From: Silene noctiflora | Lineage: Eukaryota > Streptophyta > Magnoliopsida > Caryophyllales > Caryophyllaceae | Length of the DNA stretch: 51,626 bases | Direction of reading: 5' to 3' | Assembly (NCBI GenBank): GCA_009801015.1 | Contig: VHZZ01002247.1 | Coordinates: 14,358 to 65,983, forward strand | In this document: piece by piece, positions 22,058-35,142 of the stretch | Numbering within the stretch: the first letter of the stretch is position 1 | How the letters are laid out: every line of letters starts with the position of its first letter | Position numbers and translations under genes: made by a program | The notes under the pieces: generated by a model | Databases searched by the model: none | The model's input: the letters and a program-made list of their open reading frames with translations, nothing else | What the model was told of the DNA's origin: nothing

Positions 22058-25000
22058 ATGGCAATTGGTAGTGCATTATCCACTCTACAATCATCCCAAT
22101 TCATGGGTATTTCTTTAATTTATTATGTCTTTCATGTGTTTTTATTGTCGGAAAATAAGGACTAACCTTTATACGGAAACGCCCGTTACAAAATTCAATA
22201 CTTGTTATGTTATAATGATTTTATATTTGGTCTAATTATGTGCCTTTTATGATTATGTAGGTGTAAGGATTTGTAGTGGTGATGATGTGGTGCATTTGTC
22301 TAGGAATCCTTCTTACACTTGCAGGTATGTCCATATAATTAACTGCATGTCTAATCGGTTTCGAATGATGATTCATGTTAGCCGATCCCAAATCATTTTG
22401 GGACTTTTGGGAGTAAGTCTTTGTTGTTGTAGTGTAATAATTGAAGGGGTTTAACTTTTAAAGTTTAAAGTATATGATTAGCTTAGTAGAAGTTAGGGTT
22501 TAGATTCTCTTACCCCATTTGTTTATTTTATTTTTAATTGCCATAACTTGTATAGTTGCATGTGCAATATATTCCTGGATGTGTAGTTTAAAGATTTAAT
22601 TTGAAGAAAAAATTGACGGTTTAGATTTATCAAGATGGTATAAAAATTGAGGTGGAGATTGATGTGCCTGAAACAAATTCGGGCCCTTTACTTTGTTCCC
22701 GTCAATTTATAAGTAATGCATAGGTAAGGGAGAGAATCTTGACTCGGCTGGTGAGGAGTAACGATTCATGTTAGCTGGACCCAAATCATTTTGCGACGGT
22801 CTTTGTTATTGTTGTGGTGGGTGGTGGGTTTGATTTCAACTGAAAGAGTACTTTGGCAGTTGGAAACTTCATTTTAGCGTAAAAGCATTTGTTTTTTACT
22901 TGAAAGTTTGAATCTTTAGGAATCCTGGAGTTCATACGTCATACCCTTGATCTGTGTACTGATGCTAGCTGCCCGCGAACAAAAAGACAGTTCTAAGTGA
23001 GTGTACTCTTTGGGGAGATTGCAACAGGAACAAACGCCTCTACTACGGGTTCTTTAGTGTGACTTCCCTATGGTGGGGTATTTGGAGGTTGAAATTTACT
23101 CGAACTTACATTTGACTTGTTGAACGTCGAGAGTAACTGGAAATCTATTTACGATGGCATGGTTGTAGAGTGGAAAGATGGAAGGTTAATTGCAGCTGAA
23201 GAAGTTTGATGTGTAGGTGGACTAGCTTTTAAAATTTTCTCATAACACGAAGGTTTCAGTGATGAATTTGTGGCGTGGTTAATGTTCGACTGTTGACTAT
23301 GATCAAGGCAAGTGTTTAGAAACACAACTATTTCCGTCAGAACTATGTATCCACGGCATTGGACTTTGTGATGTAGTGGACTTATTCCACATGTCTCATA
23401 AACTTTCCGTTCTTTTTAGTTTATGAAGCCGCAGATTATCGTCCCAATTCTGATTATAGGAAAAATCGTGATCGGGTTTGCAGTTGCTGCCTTTTCTTGT
23501 CTTTACTTGTGATTTTATGTTTTTATGGTTGCTTCGTTTTTAGGTTATTGCCACGAGAAATATGGACCTCTCAGAGGCTACTTCACTGTGTGGGGGTTAC
23601 AGTGGAGAACAACGTTAATAGCAAATCAAGAAACTTGATAGTTGGGAAGTGTTCATTGGGTTGGTCCAAAGAAGAACCTATATCGTCACACAAACATCGG
23701 TCGCTTCCAGTTGGAGCATTGGTGACCTCTACATCCTCTAATCTGCCGACAACATCATTCATTGGTGATGAGAAAATAGGAGTATTGTTGCTAAATCTTG
23801 GAGGTCCAGAGACTTTGGATGATGTGCAACCATTCTTGTATAACCTTTTTGCTGATCCGGTACATAAATTTCTTTTGTTTTATGTTCGTATGAAGTTTTG
23901 TGTTGTTATCTCTGCCACTGAATGCATTAATAAATCGAACTACTCAAACGCTAGTATAATTCACATCATTCACGGTGTTTCTGTTTCTGTTCTTCGACAA
24001 TAAGAATTCATGAATAACTTTGGCCGCAGTACATACCATTTGTAATTGTCTTACTCTATCCAATATGGAGTAAGAACATAGTCAAGATATGTTATGTCAT
24101 CCGTGGGAAAAACTTTCGTTTCCCTATTATAGTGTAAAAAGTTATTGTCTTTTGAATTTTTTCAACACTTGGACAAATTGCAAAATAAAAAAGGTTTTAC
24201 GAAGACCCTGAACCCCATGTATATGTTTTTGGACCAATCACTGCCTGAAAGCCTCCCTTGCTCTCATTTACCCCTGTGTTCTATCCTTGTTGCAATGATC
24301 ACTTTTCTGTTACTATCTTGACCACAACAATTGGACAGGATATCATTAGACTGCCTAGACTGTTCCGATTTCTCCAGAAGCCCTTAGCTCAGTTTATTTC
24401 AGTTGCAAGGGCTCCAAAAAGCAAAGAAGGGTATGCTTCAATTGGCGGTGGCTCTCCTCTTCGTCGGATAACAGATGCACAGGCATGACTATTCTCGTCA
24501 TTTTTACTTTTTAATTTCTCGTATTACTTCCATTGCAGTGTTTTCTTTAGTTGCAACACAGATACAATCCATTCTCTTTTATGTTTCTGCAATTAAGAAA
24601 AAAACATGGTTGAGCACTTAAGCTTTCACTTGATCATGTATTATGCACTTGTTTTCAGGCTGAGGAGTTAAGGAAGGCTCTTCATGTTAAGAATGTTCCT
24701 GCAAAAGTGTATGTTGGTATGCGTTATTGGCACCCCTTCACTGAAGAAGCAATTGAGGAGGTATGACACGAATATCATACTTAATTCATAAGCGTGTTGT
24801 TGGTTGTAAAGAAAATAAGGAAATTTTTCCTTGGATACTTAATAAGGAAACTCGATCGGGTGCTTTAAAACACAATTTCGGTCATGTTGGTATATCTGGA
24901 AGAGGATGATTTAATATGTGTTCAAATATTTGTTGGCTCAAGTTGAATTTCTTCATGCTTGAAAAAAATATTCCTTGGAGATTTGTGTTATTCATTATTT

Positions 25001-28000
25001 TCATTGACACTGTTATTAAAGTGCATATCATTGAAGAACATAAGTGCTAGTTCTCGAAAGGAATAGGTGAAAACTAGTCTTGGTGTTTGTACTACCGACG
25101 TTATCTGAGCTTTTGTTTTCACACACGTCAACAAATGTTTCTCTGATAGCCACCAGGTTTTTCACCAACTCATCGTAGTCATGTGCTCTTAAGAAATGAA
25201 CATCTAGGCTATGTGAAGCTGAGTGAGCCTGTAAGGACCTTGTCAGAGGCGGGTAAGGGTAAGGCGTCTAGATGTACGTAACCTTTCCTGTGTTAAAAAC
25301 ACAGACACTCTGTTTCAGATTACCCTTGATTGAAAATTGGGTCATCTAACTGCCACCCTACCATTTATAAACGCTAGTTGGTAACTGAATTGTTTATTCC
25401 TTCACACTGCAATGCCAAAGAATAGTGAATGTTTGGCCTCATCGGAAATGGAAATAGTGATAAACTGATAATAGTATGTTTCAAAGACATCCACTTACAC
25501 GTGTCCTTACTCATTAATTAAGACGGGAGCTCCATCGCCTATATTTTCAATCACGGCAAATTAGAAGCTCGGATACATTTTTTCTAGATCTGACTGTATT
25601 TTATAAAGACATCCACATACATGTGTTCTAAATCAAGAGTTCAAGACAGGGTCTCCATGACTCCATGGCCTAAATTTTCGATTGTGGTGAATAAATCACT
25701 TGGATAAATAGTTGTGTCTGGAAGTAGGAGCTGATTTCAAGTAACACAGAAGCAGAGATAATCTTATGTTGTTTTTCACGATTTCGAATGAAACTAATAG
25801 CATCAGCTTGTTATTAGAACTAAGGGAAATATCTTCGTTTATTGGAACATCTGAAATCTGAAGTACTTGGTGGAGAAGAGTATCTCGGTTGCTTGTGATT
25901 TAGTTAAAAAAAAGTCGGTGTTTCTTGCTGCTTGGCTACCTTATATTGGCAAATATAGACTTGGCACGGGTCCTTCTGAAGTGTGTTAATATAGTCAATG
26001 CTTAGTTTAGGCTGTAGCTAATAGCTAATCCTTTCACCATCCACATTCCACACTACACATATTATTCTTAAACTGTGGTGGTGAACTTCCTTCAAACCTT
26101 TTCAACAATATTTAGAAAGAAATGGATGAGAGCATATGGTGGCAGCATGGCACCTTTCGACTTTCCGTGAGGTAAAACTGGAAAAGCAACCAAAAAAGTT
26201 TTTTAATGTGTTAATATATTTTTGAAGAAATTCAAGTTATATTTAAGCAATATTTTTGAAAGCTATATTATCTTATTTGCTCGTGAGTCGTGACTTCTTA
26301 TTTGGGTTCAGCTGTTATAATATCAGTAGGACAAGGATGCTTGGACTTACTACTGATTGCGAGTTTCTGTTTATGTTTGTTTTCTGTTTGCTTTTTGTAC
26401 ACATTCTATTTTTACAAAAATGAACGACCAGTTGTCTTTTATGGGCTCATTTTGGGTGTATAGATAAAAAGAGACGGCATCTCAAAGCTGGTTGTGCTTC
26501 CACTTTATCCGCAATTCTCGATATCAACAAGTGGTTCAAGCTTGCGATTGTTAGAGAGTATATTTCGGTATGGGAACAATTCATTTCAGCAAAACTGTGT
26601 TTTTTGCATGCTCACATTGCTCAGAACTTTCTGATTTTGTATGTTTTAATTAGGGACGATGAGTATCTCGTCAACATGCAGCACACAGTCATTCCATCTT
26701 GGTATCAACGAGAAGGGTATATTAAGGCCATGGGAGATTTGATTGAAATAGAACTAAAAAAGTTCAATCGTCCTGATCAGGTGATTTTGTTGGTTATGCC
26801 TGTGTTCTGTGCGTACCTATAATAAACTGATCCTTCCATTCACTTGGATTCACTGCATTTACTTTTCACCAAAGTTTTAGGGTTGGAAAGCGTATGAGAA
26901 TGTTTTTGTATGATATCTCTTGGGCGAACTGAAATGTAGTAAATTGGTTTCAAATTTCAATGTCGCAAAAAAGGAAAGTAGTGAATTCAAGTTATTCAAC
27001 TGAACATAGGGATTATTCCAAGTGCGGGATTCGGTATCTTACTTCTTCGTGCTAGTTGACACTTGACACGTTGAATGGTACAGGTTGTGATATTCTTTAG
27101 TGCTCATGGCGTGCCATTAGCTTACGTTGAGGAAGCTGGTGACCCATACAAGGCCGAAATGGAGGAATGTGTTGACTTGATAATGGAGGACCTTGAGAAA
27201 CGGAAAATTTATAATTCCTTCACCCTTGCTTACCAGGTAGCCAACTAGCCATTGTTGACATCCTCCAATCCACTTTCTTAGGACACCCTATCTCTGTTCT
27301 GACTTTTGTATACTTGGTCATTCTCGTTTTACAAGCTGGTTTTACTTTCGTTTCAACAAACAAGTGCTTGATGAAACTTCTATCATTCGGCTTATAATGA
27401 AATAACCCTTGTATAAAAAATAAAAACGGAGGTGGGGCTTCGGAACTGTTGACCTGCTGCACCTTTATTTTCGGTTGATATATGTTATAATGACTTGGGA
27501 GTGCTCCTGAATTTTCCTACAGAGTAGGGTTGGACCGGTTGAATGGTTAAAACCTTACACAGATGATACTATTATTGATCTCGGGAAGAAAGGTGTAAAA
27601 AGTCTTTTGGCCGTGCCAATTAGGTATGTGTTTGATTTACACTGTTGTGAACTTCTTTTAAAGACCTGCTTGCTCTCGTGATTTTCAAGTTGTTGATTGC
27701 ATAGCAACTTCTTCAGTTTTGTAAGTGAGCATATTGAAACTCTGGAGGAAATCGACGTGGAATACAAGGAGTTGGCTCTAGAATCAGGTATAGAGAATTG
27801 GGGGCGTGTTCCCGCCCTAGGATGTGAACCATCCTTTATTTCAGATTTGGCAGACGCTGTTGTAGAAAGCCTCCCTTATGTGGGAGCAATGGCTGTGTCA
27901 AATCTCGAAGCCCGACAGGTATGACACTAATTGATCTAAAAACTGTTTGTTTCGCTCTTTTTTTATTGCTTTACATCATCCTGATGTCTCCGTAGCCAAA

Positions 28001-28360
28001 AATACACTTAACAGATTTGTTTTTGTGTGAGAATTGGGGGCGTGTCCATGTGTCATTCGGTTATTCAAAACTATTTGTATTAAAACAGATCGGTTATTCA
28101 AAAAAAACTAATACATCATCTTTGGCATTATACAGTCTTTAGTTCCACTCGGAAGTGTGGAGGAGTTGCTTGCAGCGTATGATTCACAACGTCGAGAACT
28201 ACCGCCTCCAGTGACAATGTGGGAATGGGGTTGGACCAAGAGCGCAGAAACCTGGAACGGAAGAGCAGCCATGTTGGCCGTCCTTGTTCTTTTGGTGCTA
28301 GAGGTTACCACCGGCCAAGGCTTCCTTCATCAATGGGGCGTTTTTCCCACGTTTCGATAA
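22058..28360 (+). CDS. FC2: Ferrochelatase, chloroplast, FC2 type with LHC motif
   Basis: Inserts Fe2+ into protoporphyrin IX to make protohaem, the last step of haem synthesis, in plastids. Eleven exons: 22058-22106, 22261-22324, 23544-23859, 24339-24482, 24659-24760, 26464-26567, 26654-26780, 27084-27236, 27523-27623, 27717-27918, 28136-28360. Phases join to 528 residues, the usual plant length with a transit peptide (about 1-110). Core motifs: [20 protein letters not shown] at the domain start, [38 protein letters not shown] with catalytic His310 (human H263), [21 protein letters not shown] with Glu394 (human E343), [10 protein letters not shown]. The C-terminus has a linker ([11 protein letters not shown]) and an LHC motif ETWNGRAAM...LE (492-510), which separates FC2 from FC1. 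Intron 4 starts with GC rather than GT (24483-24484). Introns 2 and 5 are long (1.2 and 1.7 kb). Confidence 0.97.
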
Positions 28361-30594
28361 ATCCTTGTGTATCTTTCATCCTCGTCTTTAAAATCATTAC
28401 CGGTAATCTAACTGCATGCTTAAATAATATAAGATGTTTTTTTGTTCTGGGTTAAATGGTTAATGTAATCGATGATATTTTGTATAAATCTGTTGTACCC
28501 AGATACAGCAGTGCATTTCCATGAGACCGTTCCGTGGGATTGTAAAGCATATAAAGTACTCATAGTTCCACACTACGTTGTCTCTGTCCGGTTTTATCCT
28601 CCATATTCGACTTTTGTGGTCCAAGTTTAATTTTGAACATAATCTTATATAGCGGTATAATGTAAAATTTGTCATTCTTTTATTCATCGGAAAATCAAAT
28701 AGAAACAACAAATTAAGTATTGAGAGCTGGTTGTCAATTGCTATTACAAATACAAGCGTCTCGGCGTCTCCAGCTTTTCAACCGTGAGACAGTTCTTTTA
28801 TTTAAATTGGTGTTTAACCAATAAAAAACCGTCTTACATTATAGGACGATCTTATATAATTTGTGCCGACATTTAGCTAGGTCCGCCATTTTTTTTCGAG
28901 TTACCCTGCAGCTAAGGTAATACTATCCATGTGAAAAGAAGACATGAGTAATCAATTCATGGTCAAGGTGCCACACCTAATAACATCCTAAATGAAGGTA
29001 ATTCAGTGATCGAACATAGCTAAAATGTGCACTAAAATATTGTTTTTTGAGATTATATTAATGTCGATTAGCCTATTTTTAACTAAGATAACAATCAAAA
29101 TGTTATCTTAGCTGATGGCTTATCTAGCATATGTGGTTGACAAGCTATCACGTATATTAGGGGTTTACCCCGTGCATAACAAAGATAATGGCTGCAGTAC
29201 CCTTGTCATAAAAAAAAATCAAAATGAAAATACGGTTTATATTTTCAGAAGGTTTGGTCATTGTACTATTGTAGTATTGTTCCATTATTATCACAATAAA
29301 TGTTTTGAAATGACATCTCTACAAACTGTTAATTTTATGTGCAGTTGATTTATATGAGGTATGATTATATGAAGTTTTCATATAATCACAAATTTTGCCA
29401 ATTAAGTTGACAAAAATTGATTACCGTGATCCGTGTCATTAGGATGTCTATTTAGTGTACCCGCTCTGAATGATAAATAATGTCATATTTCCCCGTTTTA
29501 TATTATTTGTTCAAAATATTTTAATCAAAAGTATACACATGATTCTGATTATAATTACGTACACAATATGAGATGTGTCAAGTGCATAGCATAATTATTT
29601 GGATAACAAGTTTTTAATAAAAAAAATTGCGTAAATAATTTTTTTTTTCCTCAAATTATTTGGATAACAAGTTTTTAAAAAAAAGATTGCGTAAATGATA
29701 TTTTAATCAAAAGTTAACTCTTGTTCTTTAAGATTAAATAATACTCCAATAATATAAGACTCTCTTAAAGCATACTTACTCGTAAAGCTAACTCTTATTC
29801 TTTAAAATTACATAAATAATAAGAAACATAAAATATACGGAGTATATATTATTATCACAATTTTATATTAATCAAAACATACACTAAGTATTATATTGAA
29901 TAACATAAATATTTTTCAAGTGGCAAACCAACTCTTAGGAGTAGTCTTAGGTGTATATTACCAAAAATTTTATCCTAACCCTATTTCACAATTCACAATT
30001 ATCCTAATCTCATCCCAAAACGTTATTATTTGTTAATCTGGAGAAAGATCAATTATCAAAAATACTTTTCTATTAGAAAATTGATGAAAATAGAGAGGAA
30101 AAGAAATGAACTGGATCCAAACTCGTGATTTTTTTTTTTTACAAAGGCAAAAAGATAATCTACAATATAACCTTTTCGCAATATTGTGTGCTATCCTATT
30201 TAAGCTCGTAAATTTGACGTGTTGTATAACTTCATTTAAATTAGTCCAATATATTAGCTAGCCATGCATGATATTGATGCATGTATACTACTAGACCATA
30301 GGACTTCTTTGATATACAATTAAATACGGTTTGAATAATTTCTACCAATTTATACCAAATAACTTTCCATAAAAATACATAAACTATATATTTGTCTTAT
30401 CTGAAATGAGCCTAATAATCACCCATACATTTATTCATATATCATGTATAATATTATTTCTTCACTCTTCAACTTAATATGTGGTACGTATCAACAAATA
30501 ACTACAATTCCGAGTTTATAAAACGCCTATATTAAAAAAGTTTCAAACCATTTTTGTAACCTTCTTTTACGTAGTGTAACTGTGTAATACAACC
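28361..30594. other. AT-rich spacer between FC2 and the MFS gene
   Basis: No gene is recognised. Near 29,590-29,705 a segment of about 48 bp is duplicated nearby (AATTATTTGGATAACAAG followed by TTTTTAA occurs twice, both before ATTGCGTAAAT). A looser repeat, AACTCTTRTTCTTTAARATTA, occurs near 29,717 and 29,788. The 3'UTR of FC2 presumably ends within the first 300 bp. The last 500 bp should hold the transporter promoter, but I cannot define elements. Confidence 0.4.
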
Positions 30595-32532
30595 ATGGTA
30601 GTGGGTGGTGGTGCTGGTGGTTGCGATGGTCGGGAATTAACCCATTTCACGACAAGACTCGTGACGGGACGGTGGTTCATGGTGGTTGCAACATTCCTAG
30701 TGATGTCAACATCAGGAACAGGGTACATATTTGGGTTATATTCCCCGGAAATAAAATCAAGTTTAGGGTATGACCAAACTACCCTTAACTTACTTAGCTT
30801 TTTTAAGGACCTAGGGTCAAATGTTGGTGTACATGCAGGGTTATTAATGGAATTTACTCCTCCTTGGGTGGTCTTAATTGTTGGAAGTGTTCTTAATTTC
30901 TTTGGGTATTTCATGATTTGGCTTGCCGTTACTAGGAGAATTTCCAAGCCTCCTATTTGGCTTATGTTGTTCTATATTTGCATAGGTACGTTGAATTTCC
31001 GGTGATATTAAGCTCGTTTGCATGATTGAACATGTTTAAAAAAAGTTTGCAATTTAAGTTTTAAATTCTAGATCTATTTTAAAAAAGTTTGATTGTTTAA
31101 TTTGCTTACGTCTTAACTTGTTCATTCCGTTACATATATAGACTCTTTTGAGTCACTCGAGTAATGTTATTGTCGTTGTTATTGTATAGGTGCGAATTCC
31201 ACGGCGTTCACCAACACGGCAGCAATAATACCATGTGTGAAAAACTTCCCGGAGAGCAGAGGAGTTGTATTAGGTTTACTGAAGGGATTTGTTGGTTTAA
31301 GTGCTGGAATTTACACACAACTTTACTTAGCTTTTTATGGTACAAATGCTAAGTCTCTTATTCTTCTTATTTCTTGGTTACCCGTCGTCTTTTCGCTTCT
31401 TTTCCTACGTACCATTCGATTTATGAAGCACATTGATCAACCGGTAAAAGGGTCGAAACAGGTGTTCTATCGATTTCTCTATGTATCCTTTGGCCTTGCT
31501 GGATTTCTTATGGTCATGACGTTACTTCAACAACGGTTTTTATTCACAAGGATAGGGTTTGTTTCGAGTGGAGCAGGAGTTCTCTTTGTGCTCTTTTCGC
31601 TCTTTTTTGTTGCTTTTAGAGAGGAGTACAAGTTGTGGAGATCTGAATTGGACTATAATCCTCCATCGGTGATATCTGAACGACCTACGTGTGAACTAGC
31701 TGAAACCCAGCCTAGACAAACTAATTCGTGTTTTCAGAATATATTCCGACCTCCAAACCGAGGAGAGGATTATACTATATTACAAGCACTATTCAGCATC
31801 GACATGATCACTCTACTTGTTACTAGCATTTGCGGACTTGGTGGAGCACTGGCGGCTATCGACAACTTAGGTCAAATCGGAGAATCTCTCGGGTATTCAG
31901 AGCAGAGTGTTCGCACCTGCGTCTCTCTAATCAGCATATGGAACTACTTAGGTCGGGTCATGGCCGGATTTGTTTCGGAACACTTGTTGAACAAGTACAA
32001 GTTCCCTAGACCTCTTATGCTCACAATCACTCTACTACTTACATGTGTGGGCCACCTTCTAATTGCATTTGGAGTAAAAAATGGGCTTTATATTTCATCA
32101 ATTATAATTGGGTTTTGTTTTGGGGCCCAATGGCCAATGATCTATGCCATCATTTCAGAGTTATTTGGGCTTAAATATTACTCAACTTTGTACAATGTGG
32201 GTACAATTGCAAGCCCAATTGGAGGGTACTTCTTCAATGTTAGGTTAACGGGCTTTTTATATGACAAAGAAGCTGTAAAACAGTTGCGGGTTACGGGTCG
32301 GGTTAGAAAGGCTGGTGAAGAGCTAATTTGTGATGGTCCGAAATGCTTCCATCTTGCATTTATTATTATAGCTTGCGTTACGGCATTTGGTATGTTTACA
32401 TCGACAGTTTTGGTGATGAGAACCAGGAAATTTTATCATAGCGATATTTATAAGAAGTTTAGAGAGGATAAAATGGATGAAATCGAGATGAACGAGGGTG
32501 ATGTCGTCTTACATGATCATAGAGAAAAGTAA
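30595..32532 (+). CDS. NFD4/nodulin-like major facilitator superfamily transporter
   Basis: A polytopic membrane protein of the plant Nodulin-like/MFS family. The family includes NUCLEAR FUSION DEFECTIVE 4 of Arabidopsis, and substrates are mostly unknown. Two exons (30595-30985 and 31190-32532) join to 577 residues, a typical length. The N-terminal half has GRWFMVVATFLVMSTSGTGY, the YSPEIKSSLGYDQTTLNLLS loop and GANSTAFTNTAAIIPCVKNF followed by PESRG, all hallmarks of the nodulin-like domain. The central loop is hydrophilic. The C-terminal half carries SIDMITLLVTSICGLGGALA, IDNLGQIGESLGY, WNYLGRVMAGFVSE and GPKCFHLAF. The intron position within the IGANS motif agrees with the family. The start ATG directly precedes a short cytosolic N-terminus. 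I give no symbol because the family is large and orthology cannot be decided here. Confidence 0.93.
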
Positions 32533-33259
32533 TTTTTCGTTACAAGATTTAATTATGAATGTGTCACATTGGTTAAATTAGGGAAATTAGTAGTTCATGA
32601 ATTTAATCATAAAATTCAGATTTTCGCTTTTTTTGGGTATATGAAATAAACATTGATAAATGTATTTTTCAAAAATTGACGCGTAAGCATCATTTTAGTG
32701 AATAAATATGAAAATTATGATATTGTAATTGTGTAATTATTTTCTTTTAGTAACTAAGTTCTATGTGATATATTGTTACTACGACCATCTATAGTAGGTG
32801 GGTAACATTACAACTCAATAAGAATGATTGTGAACATGATGATAAACTGGCACAGCAAGACGGTTTTGATTATTCATTCATATGAATAATTAGGATAAGC
32901 TCAAGGAAAATGGTTAATTACAAGTAAATTTTATTCTTTATCGTATATTTCATATATATTCCAATAATACATTCAAGTTCTACAAATAAGAGTTTCAAGC
33001 ATGAATGTTGGTTCATGATATTGTTGGTTATTATTGGAAGTTGGAATTGGACCGACAACGTCATATAGTCGCAATACATATACACACAAAGCTACGAAAG
33101 GGTGCGTGATGCATGGTTGAATAATCAAGGTTTTCTTATTCTTTATCTAATCACCACCTAATTCTACGTACTTCAAAAAGACTAGAAAACGTCAATGACC
33201 ATATAGACTTTATTTTCAGATAACTTAACAGGTCGCATTTTTAAATAGTGGACGATAAT
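32533..33259. other. Spacer downstream of the MFS gene
   Basis: AT-rich DNA expected to contain the transporter's 3'UTR. No further gene, RNA or defined repeat is seen. It ends at the ATAAT target duplication of the solo LTR (33255-33259). Confidence 0.4.
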
Positions 33260-35142
33260 TGATAAGTAGTATTTTAGTCGCATTTAGCCCCGCGTTTATA
33301 CCTTATTCCGACTCGATTTTGCGTGCTTAATTGATTAAAAAGCTCATTTAATTACTAATTTATAATAATTAGCCATCTTAATTATATTAAATAATTAGTC
33401 GGATTTTATAGAATAATTATATTTCCATTATTTAATTAATATAATATGTAGGTGTGACGGGAAAATGGGACGAAGCTGCGAGACGAGATTTGAATTGGAA
33501 ATATGAAGAAAATAAACTAAGTATGAAAAAGCTTGGTTTTGCCCTTTTTGCGACGGTCTTTGCTGAGCAGTTGCTAACACCTCTGGCCACCATACCAACC
33601 ACCTATCACCACCATTGGCTACCCTCCACTTCCACCTTCATAACCCAACCACCCAACACCACCATGGGCCACCACATCAGCCTCCACAACCCCTACAAAC
33701 TACCCCGTCCACCAACTTACACAAACAAAAAAACCCCCCCTTCACCCTTGCCTATATATACTTCAACACTTAGTTTTTTTTACAAGTTTTTTCATATGTT
33801 TTAGTCTAGGTTTTATTAGTCTTATTTATNAATCTCTCTTATAATTAGTAGTATTAATATGTAATTAGGATAATTAATAGTTAATTAGCATAATTAATTN
33901 AATCTTTAGTTTATGTAATACATCAATTATTCAATAGTTTACATTTTAGTTTTTGGTGGAAAATTGAAGGAAGAAGACATTCATCCTCAACAATTCATCC
34001 CTAGTTCATTTCTTTACATTTAGTTGGTATAAATTCCCTCTCTTTTACTTTGTTTATCAATTGTTTACATTTGTTTCCTCTTCATTTTACCTTATTGTTT
34101 ATGCTCCTTATTTCTCCATTTCCATTGTCTACTTTCATGTGCACAAGGTGTTCGATGAAATGTCTTCACTAAATTTCATTCCTTTCTTTTTAAAGTTTCG
34201 ATCTTTATGCTTTGTTAGTATTAGTTATAGATTAATTAGTGATTATTTTTCCTTGTTTGTGCATTTATATGCTATTTAGTCATATTTCATCTTTAAACAT
34301 GATTAGTTTGCAAGTTTCCATCTTTAATGCTTATTTTAGTTTATACAATATGATTAGTGAGTAGATTCTCACTAGGGTGCGATTAGACTCCGACATGAGT
34401 AAGTTGCCAACTTAATTCCATCAACTTGTTGTCGAGGGGGGATTTTATTGGGTTAATTAAGGGATGTTTATTATTATTGCTCTATCTTGGTTGTTGGTTG
34501 GCTTAGAGTCCTTGTCCGTCAACGGGAGTTGGCTAGACTTGAGTCGGGACACCTTGTAGGGAGTAGTAGCCTATTACAGTCGAACCCGGGAGGGAGGACT
34601 TGAGATGGGTACCCTTAATTGTCGGTTTGAATTCGACCCTTGGGAGAGGGAGTTGGATGACCGGAGTCTAGCGCGGGCTATTACCTTGAACCTTGAGTTG
34701 AGAGATTCGATGCATGAGCCCGAGAGGGAGTTGTGTCGGCATTACTAGTGTCTCATGGTGAACCCGGGAGGGGGACTATGAGCGAATTAGAGGCGTTCTC
34801 TCCTTTACCTTTCCCCTTTGGCAACTTGTTACGGANTTAAGCGGTAATTTACAAGTGTTGGAAGTCGAAATCGTGCCCTAGGCCCTTCATTTGTTGTTTT
34901 AGCAATTCTATTACCTTTGTTTGTTTCCTTAGTTTAGTAATATTAGTTAGTTTAGTTTAGTTGTTTACTTTGATTTCATCCTTATTCATGACTTGTGTAG
35001 CTAACTTGCAATTTAAGACCGACTAGTATTCAATCTTTGACCTCTCTGCNGTTCGACCTCCTTACCCTACTACATTCATTAGTTTGGTATTGAGTTTTAT
35101 AAATATTGTTTGATGCGGGGTGGGCGACAAAACCCGCTGTCA
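33260..35142 (+). mobile_element. Solo LTR of an LTR retrotransposon
   Basis: This 1,883-bp unit starts TGATAAGTAG and ends CCCGCTGTCA, with the 5-bp duplication ATAAT on both sides (33255-33259, 35143-35147). A TATA box (TATATATA, 33753-33760) fits a U3 promoter on the plus strand, which sets the orientation. The rest (34,000-35,142) would be R/U5. No gag-pol, primer-binding site or second LTR occurs, so this is a solo LTR from recombination. The length fits Ty3/gypsy elements, but the lineage is not proven. Ns at 33830, 33900, 34836 and 35050 show imperfect assembly. The open frame around 33,454-33,804 is Pro/Thr-rich and has no known domain. Confidence 0.8.

Noticed and set aside
22058..32532. 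A functional gene cluster linking FC2 with the MFS transporter
   Set aside because: The two genes are separated by 2.2 kb of repeat-bearing spacer and belong to unrelated families. Nothing indicates shared regulation.
33454..33804. A 116-codon open frame as a gene
   Set aside because: It lies inside the U3 part of the solo LTR, crosses the TATA box and has Pro/Thr/His-rich composition without any domain.
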